Shown here piece by piece: positions 8,127 through 15,395 of a DNA stretch of 29,045 nt (position 1 is the stretch's first letter; each line of letters begins with the position of its first letter). The DNA comes from SIG480 sp045586595 (GTDB lineage Bacteria > Bacillota > Clostridia > Oscillospirales > JAAYXM01): positions 1 through 29,045 of the forward strand of contig JAZNAQ010000027.1 of assembly GCA_045586595.1 (NCBI GenBank). Reading direction: 5' to 3'. Position numbers and translations under genes: made by a program. The notes below the pieces were generated by a model. It searched no databases. It had not been told where the DNA came from and saw only the letters and a list, made by a program, of their open reading frames with translations.

Positions 8127-9605
8127 ATGGATATGAAGTTTTTTGAGGAGGCAGAGGCGCGCATACCTAAAGGTAAGGTGAGAACGCGTTTTGCCCCAAG
8201 TCCTACCGGATATATGCATATAGGCAATCTTCGTACAGCGCTTTACACATACATGATTGCAAAACACCACGGCGGCGACTTTATCCTCAGAATAGAGGAT
8301 ACCGATCAAGGCCGCCTTGTTGAGGGTGCAACAGACCTTATCTACCGCACACTTCGTGAAACAGGGCTTGATTATGATGAGGGCCCGGATATAGGTGGCC
8401 CGGTTGGTCCGTATATCCAGAGCGAGCGCATGGGTATGTATAAGCAGTATGCCGAGCTCCTTATTGAGCGCGGTGCAGCATACCGTTGCTTTTGCGAAAA
8501 GAACGACCATGAAGAGACAGCGGGTGAGGCACCGACAAAGTATGACGGAAGATGCTCAAGGCTTACTCCGGAGGAAATTCAACAAAAGCTTGATGCGGGG
8601 CAGCCATATGTTATTCGCCAAAAAATGCCGAGAAGCGGTGAAACAACCTTCTCAGATGTCGTATACGGTGACATCACTGTTCCGAATGAGGACCTTGATG
8701 ACCAGATTCTCATTAAGTCTGACGGCTTCCCGACATACAATTTCGCGAACGTAATTGATGACCATCTCATGGGTATAACGCATGTCGTACGCGGTTCTGA
8801 GTACCTTTCATCAGCGCCGAAGTATAATTTGCTCTATGAGGCATTCGGTTGGGAAGTACCCACTTATGTTCACTGCGCTCCCGTTATGAAGAATGCTACA
8901 CAAAAGCTCTCAAAGCGCCACGGTGACCCGTCGTATGAGGACCTTATAGGTGAGGGTTATTTAAAAGACGCTGTAGTAAACTATGTTACACTCCTTGGGT
9001 GGAGCCCGGGCGGCGAGCAGGAAATATTCTCACTACCGGAACTTGTTGATATATTCGAGATACGCGGAATTTCAAAATCTCCTGCGATATTTGACGCTGC
9101 AAAGCTCAAATACATAAACGCAGAGTATATCCGCGCAATGACACCGGAGCAGTTTTGTGAGGTTGCACGCCCGTATATCAGGCAAGGGGTAAAAAATCCG
9201 GATATTGACCCTGACCTTATTGCACCGCTTCTTCATCAGCGTTGTGAGCGCCTTGCTGATATCCCTGAGCAGGTCGATTTTTTTGATGCTGTTCCCGAAT
9301 ATGACAGCGAGATGTATTTCCACAAGAAAATGAAGACCAACGCAGAAACTGCGCTTGTAACATTGCGTGAGCTTCGCCCCGTGATTGAGGGAATAGCAGA
9401 TTGGACGCATGAGAATATCCACGATACCTTGTTTGGATATATTGCAGAAAAGGAGCTAAAGAACGGCTTTGTTTTGTGGCCGCTACGCACAGCTCTTTCG
9501 GGCAAACAGATAACTCCCGGCGGCGGTGTTGAGTTCTGCCACATATTAGGCAAAGAAGAGTCACTTCGCCGCATAGACGCCGCAATAGAAAAACTTTCAA
9601 AGTAA
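8127..9605 (+). CDS. gltX: Glutamyl-tRNA synthetase
   Basis: This encodes 492 residues. SPTGYMHIGN carries the HIGH motif (HIGN, 31-34) and KLSKRHG (260-266) the KMSKS motif. Cysteines at 121, 123 and 143 with Y139 resemble the zinc-binding insert of many bacterial GluRS. The C-terminal half is the helical anticodon-binding domain. It charges tRNA-Glu. The ATG at 8127 follows AGAGGTAA; a second ATG two codons on is also possible. It is co-transcribed with glnS and ends at a strong terminator shared with the convergent permease gene. Confidence 0.95.
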   Translation: MDMKFFEEAEARIPKGKVRTRFAPSPTGYMHIGNLRTALYTYMIAKHHGGDFILRIEDTDQGRLVEGATDLIYRTLRETGLDYDEGPDIGGPVGPYIQSERMGMYKQYAELLIERGAAYRCFCEKNDHEETAGEAPTKYDGRCSRLTPEEIQQKLDAGQPYVIRQKMPRSGETTFSDVVYGDITVPNEDLDDQILIKSDGFPTYNFANVIDDHLMGITHVVRGSEYLSSAPKYNLLYEAFGWEVPTYVHCAPVMKNATQKLSKRHGDPSYEDLIGEGYLKDAVVNYVTLLGWSPGGEQEIFSLPELVDIFEIRGISKSPAIFDAAKLKYINAEYIRAMTPEQFCEVARPYIRQGVKNPDIDPDLIAPLLHQRCERLADIPEQVDFFDAVPEYDSEMYFHKKMKTNAETALVTLRELRPVIEGIADWTHENIHDTLFGYIAEKELKNGFVLWPLRTALSGKQITPGGGVEFCHILGKEESLRRIDAAIEKLSK

Positions 9606-9634
9606 AAAGCAGCCCCATATGGGGCTGCTTTTTT
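9606..9634. terminator. Bidirectional terminator between gltX and the metal ABC permease
   Basis: An 11-bp stem AAAGCAGCCCC/GGGGCTGCTTT with loop ATAT is followed by T-runs on both strands: six or more on the plus strand, and five (9604-9608) when read on the minus strand. It serves two convergent genes. Confidence 0.9.
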
Positions 9635-9653
9635 GTTTGGTTAGGGAAATGTC

Positions 9654-10487
9654 TTATTTCTTTGCAAATATAAGTGATAAGAAATAACATACAGCAAGTG
9701 CGAGAACAATCGTAGCACCGGTTGCGGAGTTAATGTAGAATGAGATTATCAGCCCGATGATACCACATACCAACGATAGCGCAACGGATAACCATGTATA
9801 TGACCTTATGTTATGGGTTATGTTTCTTGCTGTTGCGGCAGGGAGCGTCAGAAGTGATGTTATAATGAGAATTCCAACCCAGGATATTGAAACTGTAACA
9901 ACGAGAGCAAGCAGTGCTGAGAATAGCATATCAATCAGCTTCGTGTTGAGGCCGAGGCTTTCTGCAAGCGTAGGGTTTATGCTTACCATGCATATGTGGT
10001 TAAAAAGTAATATCCAGATAATAAGAACAAGCACAAGAATAAATGATGCAAGGCAAATGTCTGATGCCGTGATGCTTAAAAAGTCGCCGACTATGTACGT
10101 TGAATACTTTGCAAACTTTCCGCCTGTCGCAAGAAGCACTATTCCCAGTGCTGATGCGGTAGACGAGAATACGCTGATTGTCGTGTCAGTTGACGCACGG
10201 TTTCTCGTTTTTGCAAGTACGAGAAGTATCGCAAAGAGTACACCTAATGCAATCATAGATATTTTAGGGTCAGAAAGCCCGAGAATAGAACCTATTGCAA
10301 CTCCGGTGAGCGCAGAGTGTCCGAGTGTGTCGGCAAAGAACGCCATGCGGTTGTTTACAACAAGTGTGCTGATAAGACCGAGCACGGGCGTTATCAGAAT
10401 GATGGCGATAAGCGCGTTTTTCATAAAATCATAGCTTATCCACGAAAAGGGGATGACTGCATCTAAAAAGGTGTAAATGTAGTTCAC
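9654..10487 (-). CDS. Metal ABC transporter permease (ZnuB/MntB type)
   Basis: This encodes about 277 residues with eight or so hydrophobic helices and the ABC-3 family hallmarks FFADTLGHSALTGVAIG (near residue 50) and GILIITSLLTLPAATAR. It forms the membrane pore of a zinc or manganese importer. I chose GTG at 10487: it overlaps the stop of the ATPase gene as GTGA and has GGGGG 9 nt upstream. The TTG at 10496 touches that site directly and is less likely. No periplasmic-type binding protein (ZnuA) is in the window, so the substrate cannot be settled; the receptor must be encoded elsewhere. Confidence 0.88.
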   Translation of the reverse strand: MNYIYTFLDAVIPFSWISYDFMKNALIAIILITPVLGLISTLVVNNRMAFFADTLGHSALTGVAIGSILGLSDPKISMIALGVLFAILLVLAKTRNRASTDTTISVFSSTASALGIVLLATGGKFAKYSTYIVGDFLSITASDICLASFILVLVLIIWILLFNHICMVSINPTLAESLGLNTKLIDMLFSALLALVVTVSISWVGILIITSLLTLPAATARNITHNIRSYTWLSVALSLVCGIIGLIISFYINSATGATIVLALAVCYFLSLIFAKK

Positions 10488-11242
10488 TTCACACAACCCC
10501 CTTCGCCAAATATTGAGAGGTAAGCGTTTGAAGTAAGTACGTCGTCGGGTTTTCCCTCGGATAGGAGCGATTTGTTTATAAGAATAAATCTGTCTGCATG
10601 CTTTGCAACTCTTGCGTGGTCGTGAGAGATGATAATCACTGTAAGGTCAAACCGTTTTCGGATTTTATTTATTATAGAATAGAAAACCTCAAGTCCGTTG
10701 TTATCAATACCGGATACCGGTTCGTCCAGAAGTAAAATATCGGGTGTTTGGCGAAGTGCTAGTGCTAAAAGCACTCGTTGAAGCTCGCCACCCGAAAGCG
10801 CACCAAGTCGTCTGCTTATAAGGTGGGCAGCATCTACTTCATTTAGATACTTTTTTGCCTCGTTGAGCATTTTCTCTTTTATACCGAGCCATGCAGGATA
10901 AGATGATGAAGACACAGCAAAAAGGTCAAGTACGCTTATAGGAGCATTGACATCAAGCTCCAAGTGTTGCGGAACATACCCGATTTTTGGGTTTCTCGTC
11001 TCTCTGTTTTCAAAATCTGTAAAGCGTATTTCGCCGGAGTGGGGAATAGCGCCTATAATTGCTTTGAACAATGTGGATTTTCCGGCACCATTCGGGCCAA
11101 TCACAGCAGTGAGCTCTCCACAGTGTATGTGCAGATTAATGTTGTCTAACACGGTGTTATTTCCAAACTTTACTGAAAGACCGGAAATTTTTGTACAGCA
11201 CATCCCGCAGGAGTTGGTTCCTTTTCTTTTGTGTATATGCAT
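10484..11242 (-). CDS. Metal ABC transporter ATP-binding protein (ZnuC/MntA type)
   Basis: This encodes a 252-residue ABC ATPase with Walker A GPNGAGKST (49-57), a Q-loop at VPQH, signature LSGGELQR (149-156), Walker B ILLLDEP (169-175) and switch histidine H207. It powers the permease encoded directly downstream (4-nt overlap). The start ATG at 11242 has AAGAGG 6 nt upstream. The first 20 residues form an unusual extension with an HxH pair (MHIH) and CxxCC (residues 12-16), plus more His/Cys near 38-41. These could bind metal. An internal ATG at codon 14 would drop the HxH and C12 but has a poorer site. The zinc versus manganese choice is unresolved. Confidence 0.88.
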   Translation of the reverse strand: MHIHKRKGTNSCGMCCTKISGLSVKFGNNTVLDNINLHIHCGELTAVIGPNGAGKSTLFKAIIGAIPHSGEIRFTDFENRETRNPKIGYVPQHLELDVNAPISVLDLFAVSSSSYPAWLGIKEKMLNEAKKYLNEVDAAHLISRRLGALSGGELQRVLLALALRQTPDILLLDEPVSGIDNNGLEVFYSIINKIRKRFDLTVIIISHDHARVAKHADRFILINKSLLSEGKPDDVLTSNAYLSIFGEGGCVK

Positions 11243-11285
11243 AAAAAACCTCTTACCAAAAATTCACAATATAAGTCTATCAAAA

Positions 11286-11299
11286 CTTTTATATAAAAG
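11286..11299. promoter_or_regulatory. 14-bp palindrome in the znuC-like/trmB divergent region
   Basis: CTTTTATATAAAAG is a perfect palindrome flanked by a looser outer dyad (TATC on the left, GATA on the right). It lies 44-57 nt before the ATPase start, about where that gene's -35 would be, so it may be the operator of a metal-responsive repressor. It does not match the Zur or MntR consensus I know. Confidence 0.35.
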
Positions 11300-11328
11300 C
11301 AAGATAATTAAAAAATAAAAGTCTGATA

Positions 11329-11357
11329 TTGAAAGAACAGCTCAAGTGTGATAAAAT
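11329..11357 (+). promoter_or_regulatory. Promoter of the trmB-to-ispH/S1 operon
   Basis: TTGAAA (11329-11334), a 17-nt spacer and TAAAAT (11352-11357) preceded by TGA (extended -10). The likely start of transcription is about 27 nt before the trmB TTG codon. Confidence 0.65.
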
Positions 11358-11390
11358 ATCTTCAATGTTAATGTGGGAGAGTGTAGCAAC

Positions 11391-12056
11391 TTGAGAATGA
11401 GAAAAAAACCGAATTTGGACAAGCGCCTTGCAAACTGTGCATGCGTAATGCCGTCTGAGCCTGAAGCTCTGCGCGGTAGTTGGAAAGAAAAATTCGGATA
11501 TGATAAAATTTGTATAGAGATAGGTTGCGGTAAGGGCAGATTTATCACTGAGAGTGCAAAAAAAGCCTCCGATACACTGTTTGTGGGCATTGAGCGTGAG
11601 CCGGGCGCTCTTGTTATGGCGATGGAGAAGGCCATTGAGCAGAATATAAAAAACGTCTTGTTTTTAGACCTCGATGCTGCACGGCTTTGCGAGATATTTG
11701 ACAACGGTGAGATAGATGGTATATACCTGAATTTCAGTGACCCATGGCCACGAAAAAAGCAAGCAAAGCGCCGTCTTACACATAACGGTTTTCTTGCACT
11801 ATATGATAGGGTGCTTTGTGACGAAGGCTTTATATTTTTCAAGACCGACAATTCAAAGTTATTCGAGTTTTCGTTAAACTCCATGGCTGAGTACGGCCTT
11901 ATGCTTCGTAATATCACGTTTGACCTTGCATCGAGCGATATTGAGAATGTAGTTACAGAGTATGAAGCAAGATTTATGGAGCAGGGGATGAATATATACA
12001 GAGTAGAGGCCTATAAAGGGGGCATGAGGGTTGAAAAATCTGCTGAAGCGATTTGA
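11391..12056 (+). CDS. trmB: tRNA (guanine-N7-)-methyltransferase
   Basis: This encodes 221 residues of the TrmB family, which makes m7G46 in the variable loop of tRNAs using S-adenosylmethionine. The SAM-binding EIGCGKGRF is at 43-51, and the family signature FSDPWPRKKQAKRRL with HNGF follows from 115. I chose TTG at 11391 because it gives MRMRKKP, the standard TrmB N-terminus, with GGAGAG about 10 nt upstream. An earlier GTG at 11373 adds six residues that overlap that site. It is the first gene of a long operon, and its end overlaps the next gene by 26 nt. Confidence 0.93.
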   Translation: MRMRKKPNLDKRLANCACVMPSEPEALRGSWKEKFGYDKICIEIGCGKGRFITESAKKASDTLFVGIEREPGALVMAMEKAIEQNIKNVLFLDLDAARLCEIFDNGEIDGIYLNFSDPWPRKKQAKRRLTHNGFLALYDRVLCDEGFIFFKTDNSKLFEFSLNSMAEYGLMLRNITFDLASSDIENVVTEYEARFMEQGMNIYRVEAYKGGMRVEKSAEAI

Positions 12057-12891
12057 AAATGAGCTTTCCACATATTCCAAAACCCAGAGATTGATTGCTG
12101 AGTATATATTGAAAAACTATGATAAGGCGGCGTTTATGACGGCGGCAAAGCTTGCTGCAAAAACCGGAGCAAGTGAGTCTACTGTTGTACGGTTTGCGGC
12201 AGAGCTCGGGTATGACGGTTACCCTGCGATGCAGCGTGATTTACAGGATATTATAAAAAGTAAACTCACCGCAATGCAGAGAATTGAGATTGCTGGGGAT
12301 AAAATACGCACAGACGTTGTTGATTCTGTTCTGCGTTCTGATGCCGAGAACATAATCGCAACAATAGATAAAATTGACAGAAAAGAGTTTAATAAGGTTG
12401 TAGAGTGTATACTCTCTGCGAAGAGTATATATATAATCGGGGTGCGCGCCTCGAGTGCTATTGCACAATTCATGGGCTTTTATCTCAATCTTATTTTCCC
12501 CAATGTGCATGTAGTAAGTACCATAAGTGTAAGCGAGGTGTTCGAGCAGATACTCAGAATATCAAGTGACGATGTGTTTATAGGAGTAAGCTTTCCAAGA
12601 TACTCAAAGCGAACAATAAACGCGATGAAGTTTGCCGCGAGCCGTGGTGCAAAGGTTGTTGCGCTCACCGATTCGGAAAGCTCTCCGCTGTGCAAATATG
12701 CAGATTACAAAATGACAGCGCGAAGCGGCATGGTTTCGTTTGCTGATTCGCTTGTTGCACCATTATCACTTGTAAATGCGCTTATTGCAGCACTTAGCAT
12801 AAAAAAAGAAGAGGAAGTCGTAGAGATGCTTTCAAACCTTGAAAACATTTGGGACGAATACGACGTATACGAGAAGTTCGACAATGAATAA
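12031..12891 (+). CDS. MurR/RpiR-family transcriptional regulator
   Basis: This encodes 286 residues. The N-terminal helix-turn-helix domain (about 1-77) has the family signature AAKTGASESTVVRFAAELGYDGYPAMQRDL. A SIS sugar-phosphate-binding domain (about 115-250) follows, with the IYIIGVRASSAIAQFMGFYL and VSFPRYSKRTINAMKFAASRGAKVVALTDS segments split by variable sequence. Such regulators sense phosphosugars. The TTG start at 12031 has AAAGGGGG 8 nt upstream and lies within the end of trmB. The stop overlaps the next start by 8 nt. No sugar operon is nearby; the phosphohexomutase-like gene is 8.6 kb away. Ligand and targets are unknown. Confidence 0.88.
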   Translation: MKNLLKRFENELSTYSKTQRLIAEYILKNYDKAAFMTAAKLAAKTGASESTVVRFAAELGYDGYPAMQRDLQDIIKSKLTAMQRIEIAGDKIRTDVVDSVLRSDAENIIATIDKIDRKEFNKVVECILSAKSIYIIGVRASSAIAQFMGFYLNLIFPNVHVVSTISVSEVFEQILRISSDDVFIGVSFPRYSKRTINAMKFAASRGAKVVALTDSESSPLCKYADYKMTARSGMVSFADSLVAPLSLVNALIAALSIKKEEEVVEMLSNLENIWDEYDVYEKFDNE

Positions 12892-14116
12892 AAAAGTTAT
12901 AGTAATAGGTGCAGGTGCTGCAGGTCTTTTGGCGGCAGGTGTTGCGTGCCGTAATGGCGCTGATGTGACTGTGCTTGAGAAAAATCCATATGCAGGTAAA
13001 AAACTTAATATAACCGGCAAGGGGCGTTGCAACGTAACAAATAATTGCGGTCTTGAAGATCTTCTCTCAAATATACCGCAAAACGCTCGCTTTATGTATA
13101 GTGCGTTTTCTGCATTTTCACCACAGGACATGATGGCACTCCTTGAGGATTTGGGAGTAAAACTCAAAACAGAGCGGGGGTTCAGGGTGTTTCCTGAGTC
13201 AGATAATGCCCGCGAGATAACAGATGCGCTTGTTAAGTATCTGAAAAGCGGTGGTGCGAAGATAGAGCAGGATACCGTTTCTGAGGTGCTGGTGAGCGGC
13301 GGCGTGGCATGCGGTGTAAGAACACAGCACGGAGAACGTATGTGTGATGCGGTAATCGTCGCAACCGGGGGTATTTCATATCCATTGACGGGTTCAACCG
13401 GTGACGGATATGAGTTTGCCCGCTTGTGCGGACATACAATCCGTGAGCCTCAGGGCTCGCTTGTTCCGCTTGTGGCAGAGGAAAAGCTTTGCAAAAGTGC
13501 GCAGGGGTTGACGCTTAAAAATGTAACTTTGACTGCAAAAGATGAAAAGGGAAGTGTTTTGTTTTCTGAGCTCGGTGAGATGATGTTTACTCATTTCGGC
13601 ATAACAGGGCCGCTTGTTCTTTCGGCAAGCGCACATATGCGCGACTTTGAAAATAAAAAGTATCAGGTGAGCATAGATTTAAAGCCGGGGCTTAGCCCGG
13701 AGAAGCTTGAAGAGAGAATTCTTCGCGATGTTGAGGAGAAAAAGAATAAAGACATACACAATCTTCTTCGCGGTCTTCTACCTGCTCGTATGATACCCAT
13801 AGTCCTTGATAAATCGGGCATCAGTGCTGGTGTAAAGGCAAATAGCATAACAAGGGAAATGAGAAAAAAACTTCGCGATACACTCAAAGAACTCATAATA
13901 AATGTAGACGGTAAACGCCCTGTTTCAGAAGCTATAATAACTTCGGGCGGCGTAAGTGTGCGTGAAGTAAACCCAAAGACAATGGAATCAAAAATAACAA
14001 AAGGGCTGTATTTTGCGGGCGAGGTTCTTGATGTTGATGCGTATACAGGGGGCTTCAATTTGCAGATAGCATGGTCCAGCGCATATTGTGCAGGCACTTA
14101 TGCCGCACAGTCGTAG
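12884..14116 (+). CDS. NAD(P)/FAD-dependent oxidoreductase (BaiN/HI0933 family)
   Basis: This encodes 410 residues. The N-terminal GAGAAGLLAAG binds the FAD ADP moiety. NITGKGRCNVTN, ATGGISYPLTGSTGDGY and FTHFGITGP are the signature blocks of the HI0933/YhiN family, and a second nucleotide-binding motif FAGEVLDVDAYTGGFNLQIAWSSA closes it. Some clostridial members (BaiN) reduce bile-acid intermediates, but most are uncharacterised and are kept next to cmk. The start ATG at 12884 overlaps the regulator stop. The upstream in-frame TTG at 12839 would add 15 residues before the nucleotide-binding strand and is unlikely. Confidence 0.9.
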   Translation: MNKKVIVIGAGAAGLLAAGVACRNGADVTVLEKNPYAGKKLNITGKGRCNVTNNCGLEDLLSNIPQNARFMYSAFSAFSPQDMMALLEDLGVKLKTERGFRVFPESDNAREITDALVKYLKSGGAKIEQDTVSEVLVSGGVACGVRTQHGERMCDAVIVATGGISYPLTGSTGDGYEFARLCGHTIREPQGSLVPLVAEEKLCKSAQGLTLKNVTLTAKDEKGSVLFSELGEMMFTHFGITGPLVLSASAHMRDFENKKYQVSIDLKPGLSPEKLEERILRDVEEKKNKDIHNLLRGLLPARMIPIVLDKSGISAGVKANSITREMRKKLRDTLKELIINVDGKRPVSEAIITSGGVSVREVNPKTMESKITKGLYFAGEVLDVDAYTGGFNLQIAWSSAYCAGTYAAQS

Positions 14117-14127
14117 GAGGATTAGAT

Positions 14128-14802
14128 ATGAATAATGTGGCAATCGCGATTGATGGCCCGAGCGGAGCGGGCAAAAGTACAATTTCAAAGATTCTCGCAA
14201 AGGAACTGGGGTTCACATATGTTGATACCGGCGCGATATATCGTACGGTCGGCGTGTATGCTTATCGCAATGGTATAGAGCCCAAAGATGCATCTGCTGT
14301 CGAAAATGCGCTTTCTGAAATAAATATAGAAATAAAACACAGAAACGGCGTGCAGAGGCTGTATTTAAACGGCGATGATGTAACAGATGCAATAAGAGAA
14401 CATGTTATCTCTATGTATGCTTCCGATGTATCAGCAATTCCTGCGGTTCGTGCCTTTTTGCTTGATATGCAGCGCGAGTTTGCCGGGCGTGATAATGTAA
14501 TAATGGATGGCAGAGACATCGGCACGGTTGTTCTTCCTGATGCAAAAATAAAGATATTTCTTACCGCAACGGATGAGGACAGGGCGAAACGCAGATACGA
14601 GGAGCTCGTTTTAAAAGGGCAGGATGTTGCGTTTGAAAAGGTGCTTTCAGATATGCGCGAACGTGATAAACAGGACTCAAGTCGTGCTGTTGCTCCGCTT
14701 GTCCCCGCGCCGGATGCAATATTGGTAGATACTACAGGTAATACGCTTGAAAAAAGTGTCCAAGTCTTAAAAGAAATTATATCAGCGAGGTTGAGTGACT
14801 GA
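14128..14802 (+). CDS. cmk: Cytidylate kinase
   Basis: This encodes 224 residues. The P-loop GPSGAGKST is at 10-18, VDTGAIYR follows as the monophosphate-binding segment, and MDGRDIGTVVLPDAKIKIFLTA is the hallmark CMP-kinase block. It phosphorylates CMP/dCMP to the diphosphates. The ATG at 14128 has TAGGAGG overlapping the previous stop codon. It ends in a TGATG overlap with plsC. Confidence 0.96.
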   Translation: MNNVAIAIDGPSGAGKSTISKILAKELGFTYVDTGAIYRTVGVYAYRNGIEPKDASAVENALSEINIEIKHRNGVQRLYLNGDDVTDAIREHVISMYASDVSAIPAVRAFLLDMQREFAGRDNVIMDGRDIGTVVLPDAKIKIFLTATDEDRAKRRYEELVLKGQDVAFEKVLSDMRERDKQDSSRAVAPLVPAPDAILVDTTGNTLEKSVQVLKEIISARLSD

Positions 14803-15395
14803 TGCGATTATACAAATTTCTTTGCTTTGTGCTAATTCCCATATTCAGGCTTTTTTATCGCGTTAAAATAACGGGGCGCGAGAATATCCCGTCCACCGCA
14901 GCTGTAATATGTGCAAACCATACCTCTATGCTTGACCCGTTTTTTGTAGCAGTTGCATTCGGGTGGAGAGATGCCCTTGTGTTTATGGGGAAAATTGAAA
15001 TCTTTAAAATTCCGGTTATAGGTAGCCTTCTGCGAGCGATAGATGCTATTCCGGTTGACCGTGGCGCTACGTCGGTTTCTACTTTGCGTGATGCAATTAA
15101 CCGCCTTAAAGAAGGCAGAAAGGTTATGATTTTTCCTGAGGGCACGCGAGTTCGTGACGAAGCTGACGTGTCGGGGGCAAAGAACGGCGCTGCGATGATT
15201 GCGTGCCGTGCAAATGTTGCAATGATACCCGTATACATAACAGCTGATAAGCGTCTGTTTGGCACCGTGAATGTAATCATAGGAAAGCCTGTAGAAACCA
15301 GTTCATTTGATGGTAGTGGCAGCACAAAGTATAAAGCTGTTGTAGAGAGCGTATTCGGAAAAATTCTTTCTCTTGGAAACGGCGGTGAAAAGTAA
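14802..15395 (+). CDS. plsC: 1-acyl-sn-glycerol-3-phosphate acyltransferase
   Basis: This encodes 197 residues of the PlsC/LPLAT family. A short N-terminal membrane segment is followed by NHTSMLDP with the catalytic H(x4)D (H40, D45), then VDRG near 85-88 and FPEGTR (111-116). It makes phosphatidic acid from lysophosphatidic acid at the membrane. The ATG shares its A with the cmk stop, and the next gene starts directly after its TAA, so it is surely co-translated within the operon. The cmk-plsC-ispH order is common in Clostridia. Confidence 0.93.
   Translation: MRLYKFLCFVLIPIFRLFYRVKITGRENIPSTAAVICANHTSMLDPFFVAVAFGWRDALVFMGKIEIFKIPVIGSLLRAIDAIPVDRGATSVSTLRDAINRLKEGRKVMIFPEGTRVRDEADVSGAKNGAAMIACRANVAMIPVYITADKRLFGTVNVIIGKPVETSSFDGSGSTKYKAVVESVFGKILSLGNGGEK

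Noticed and set aside
9757..10434. 225-codon plus-strand open frame
   Set aside because: It is antisense to the metal permease gene, which has family motifs and translational coupling; no family features here.
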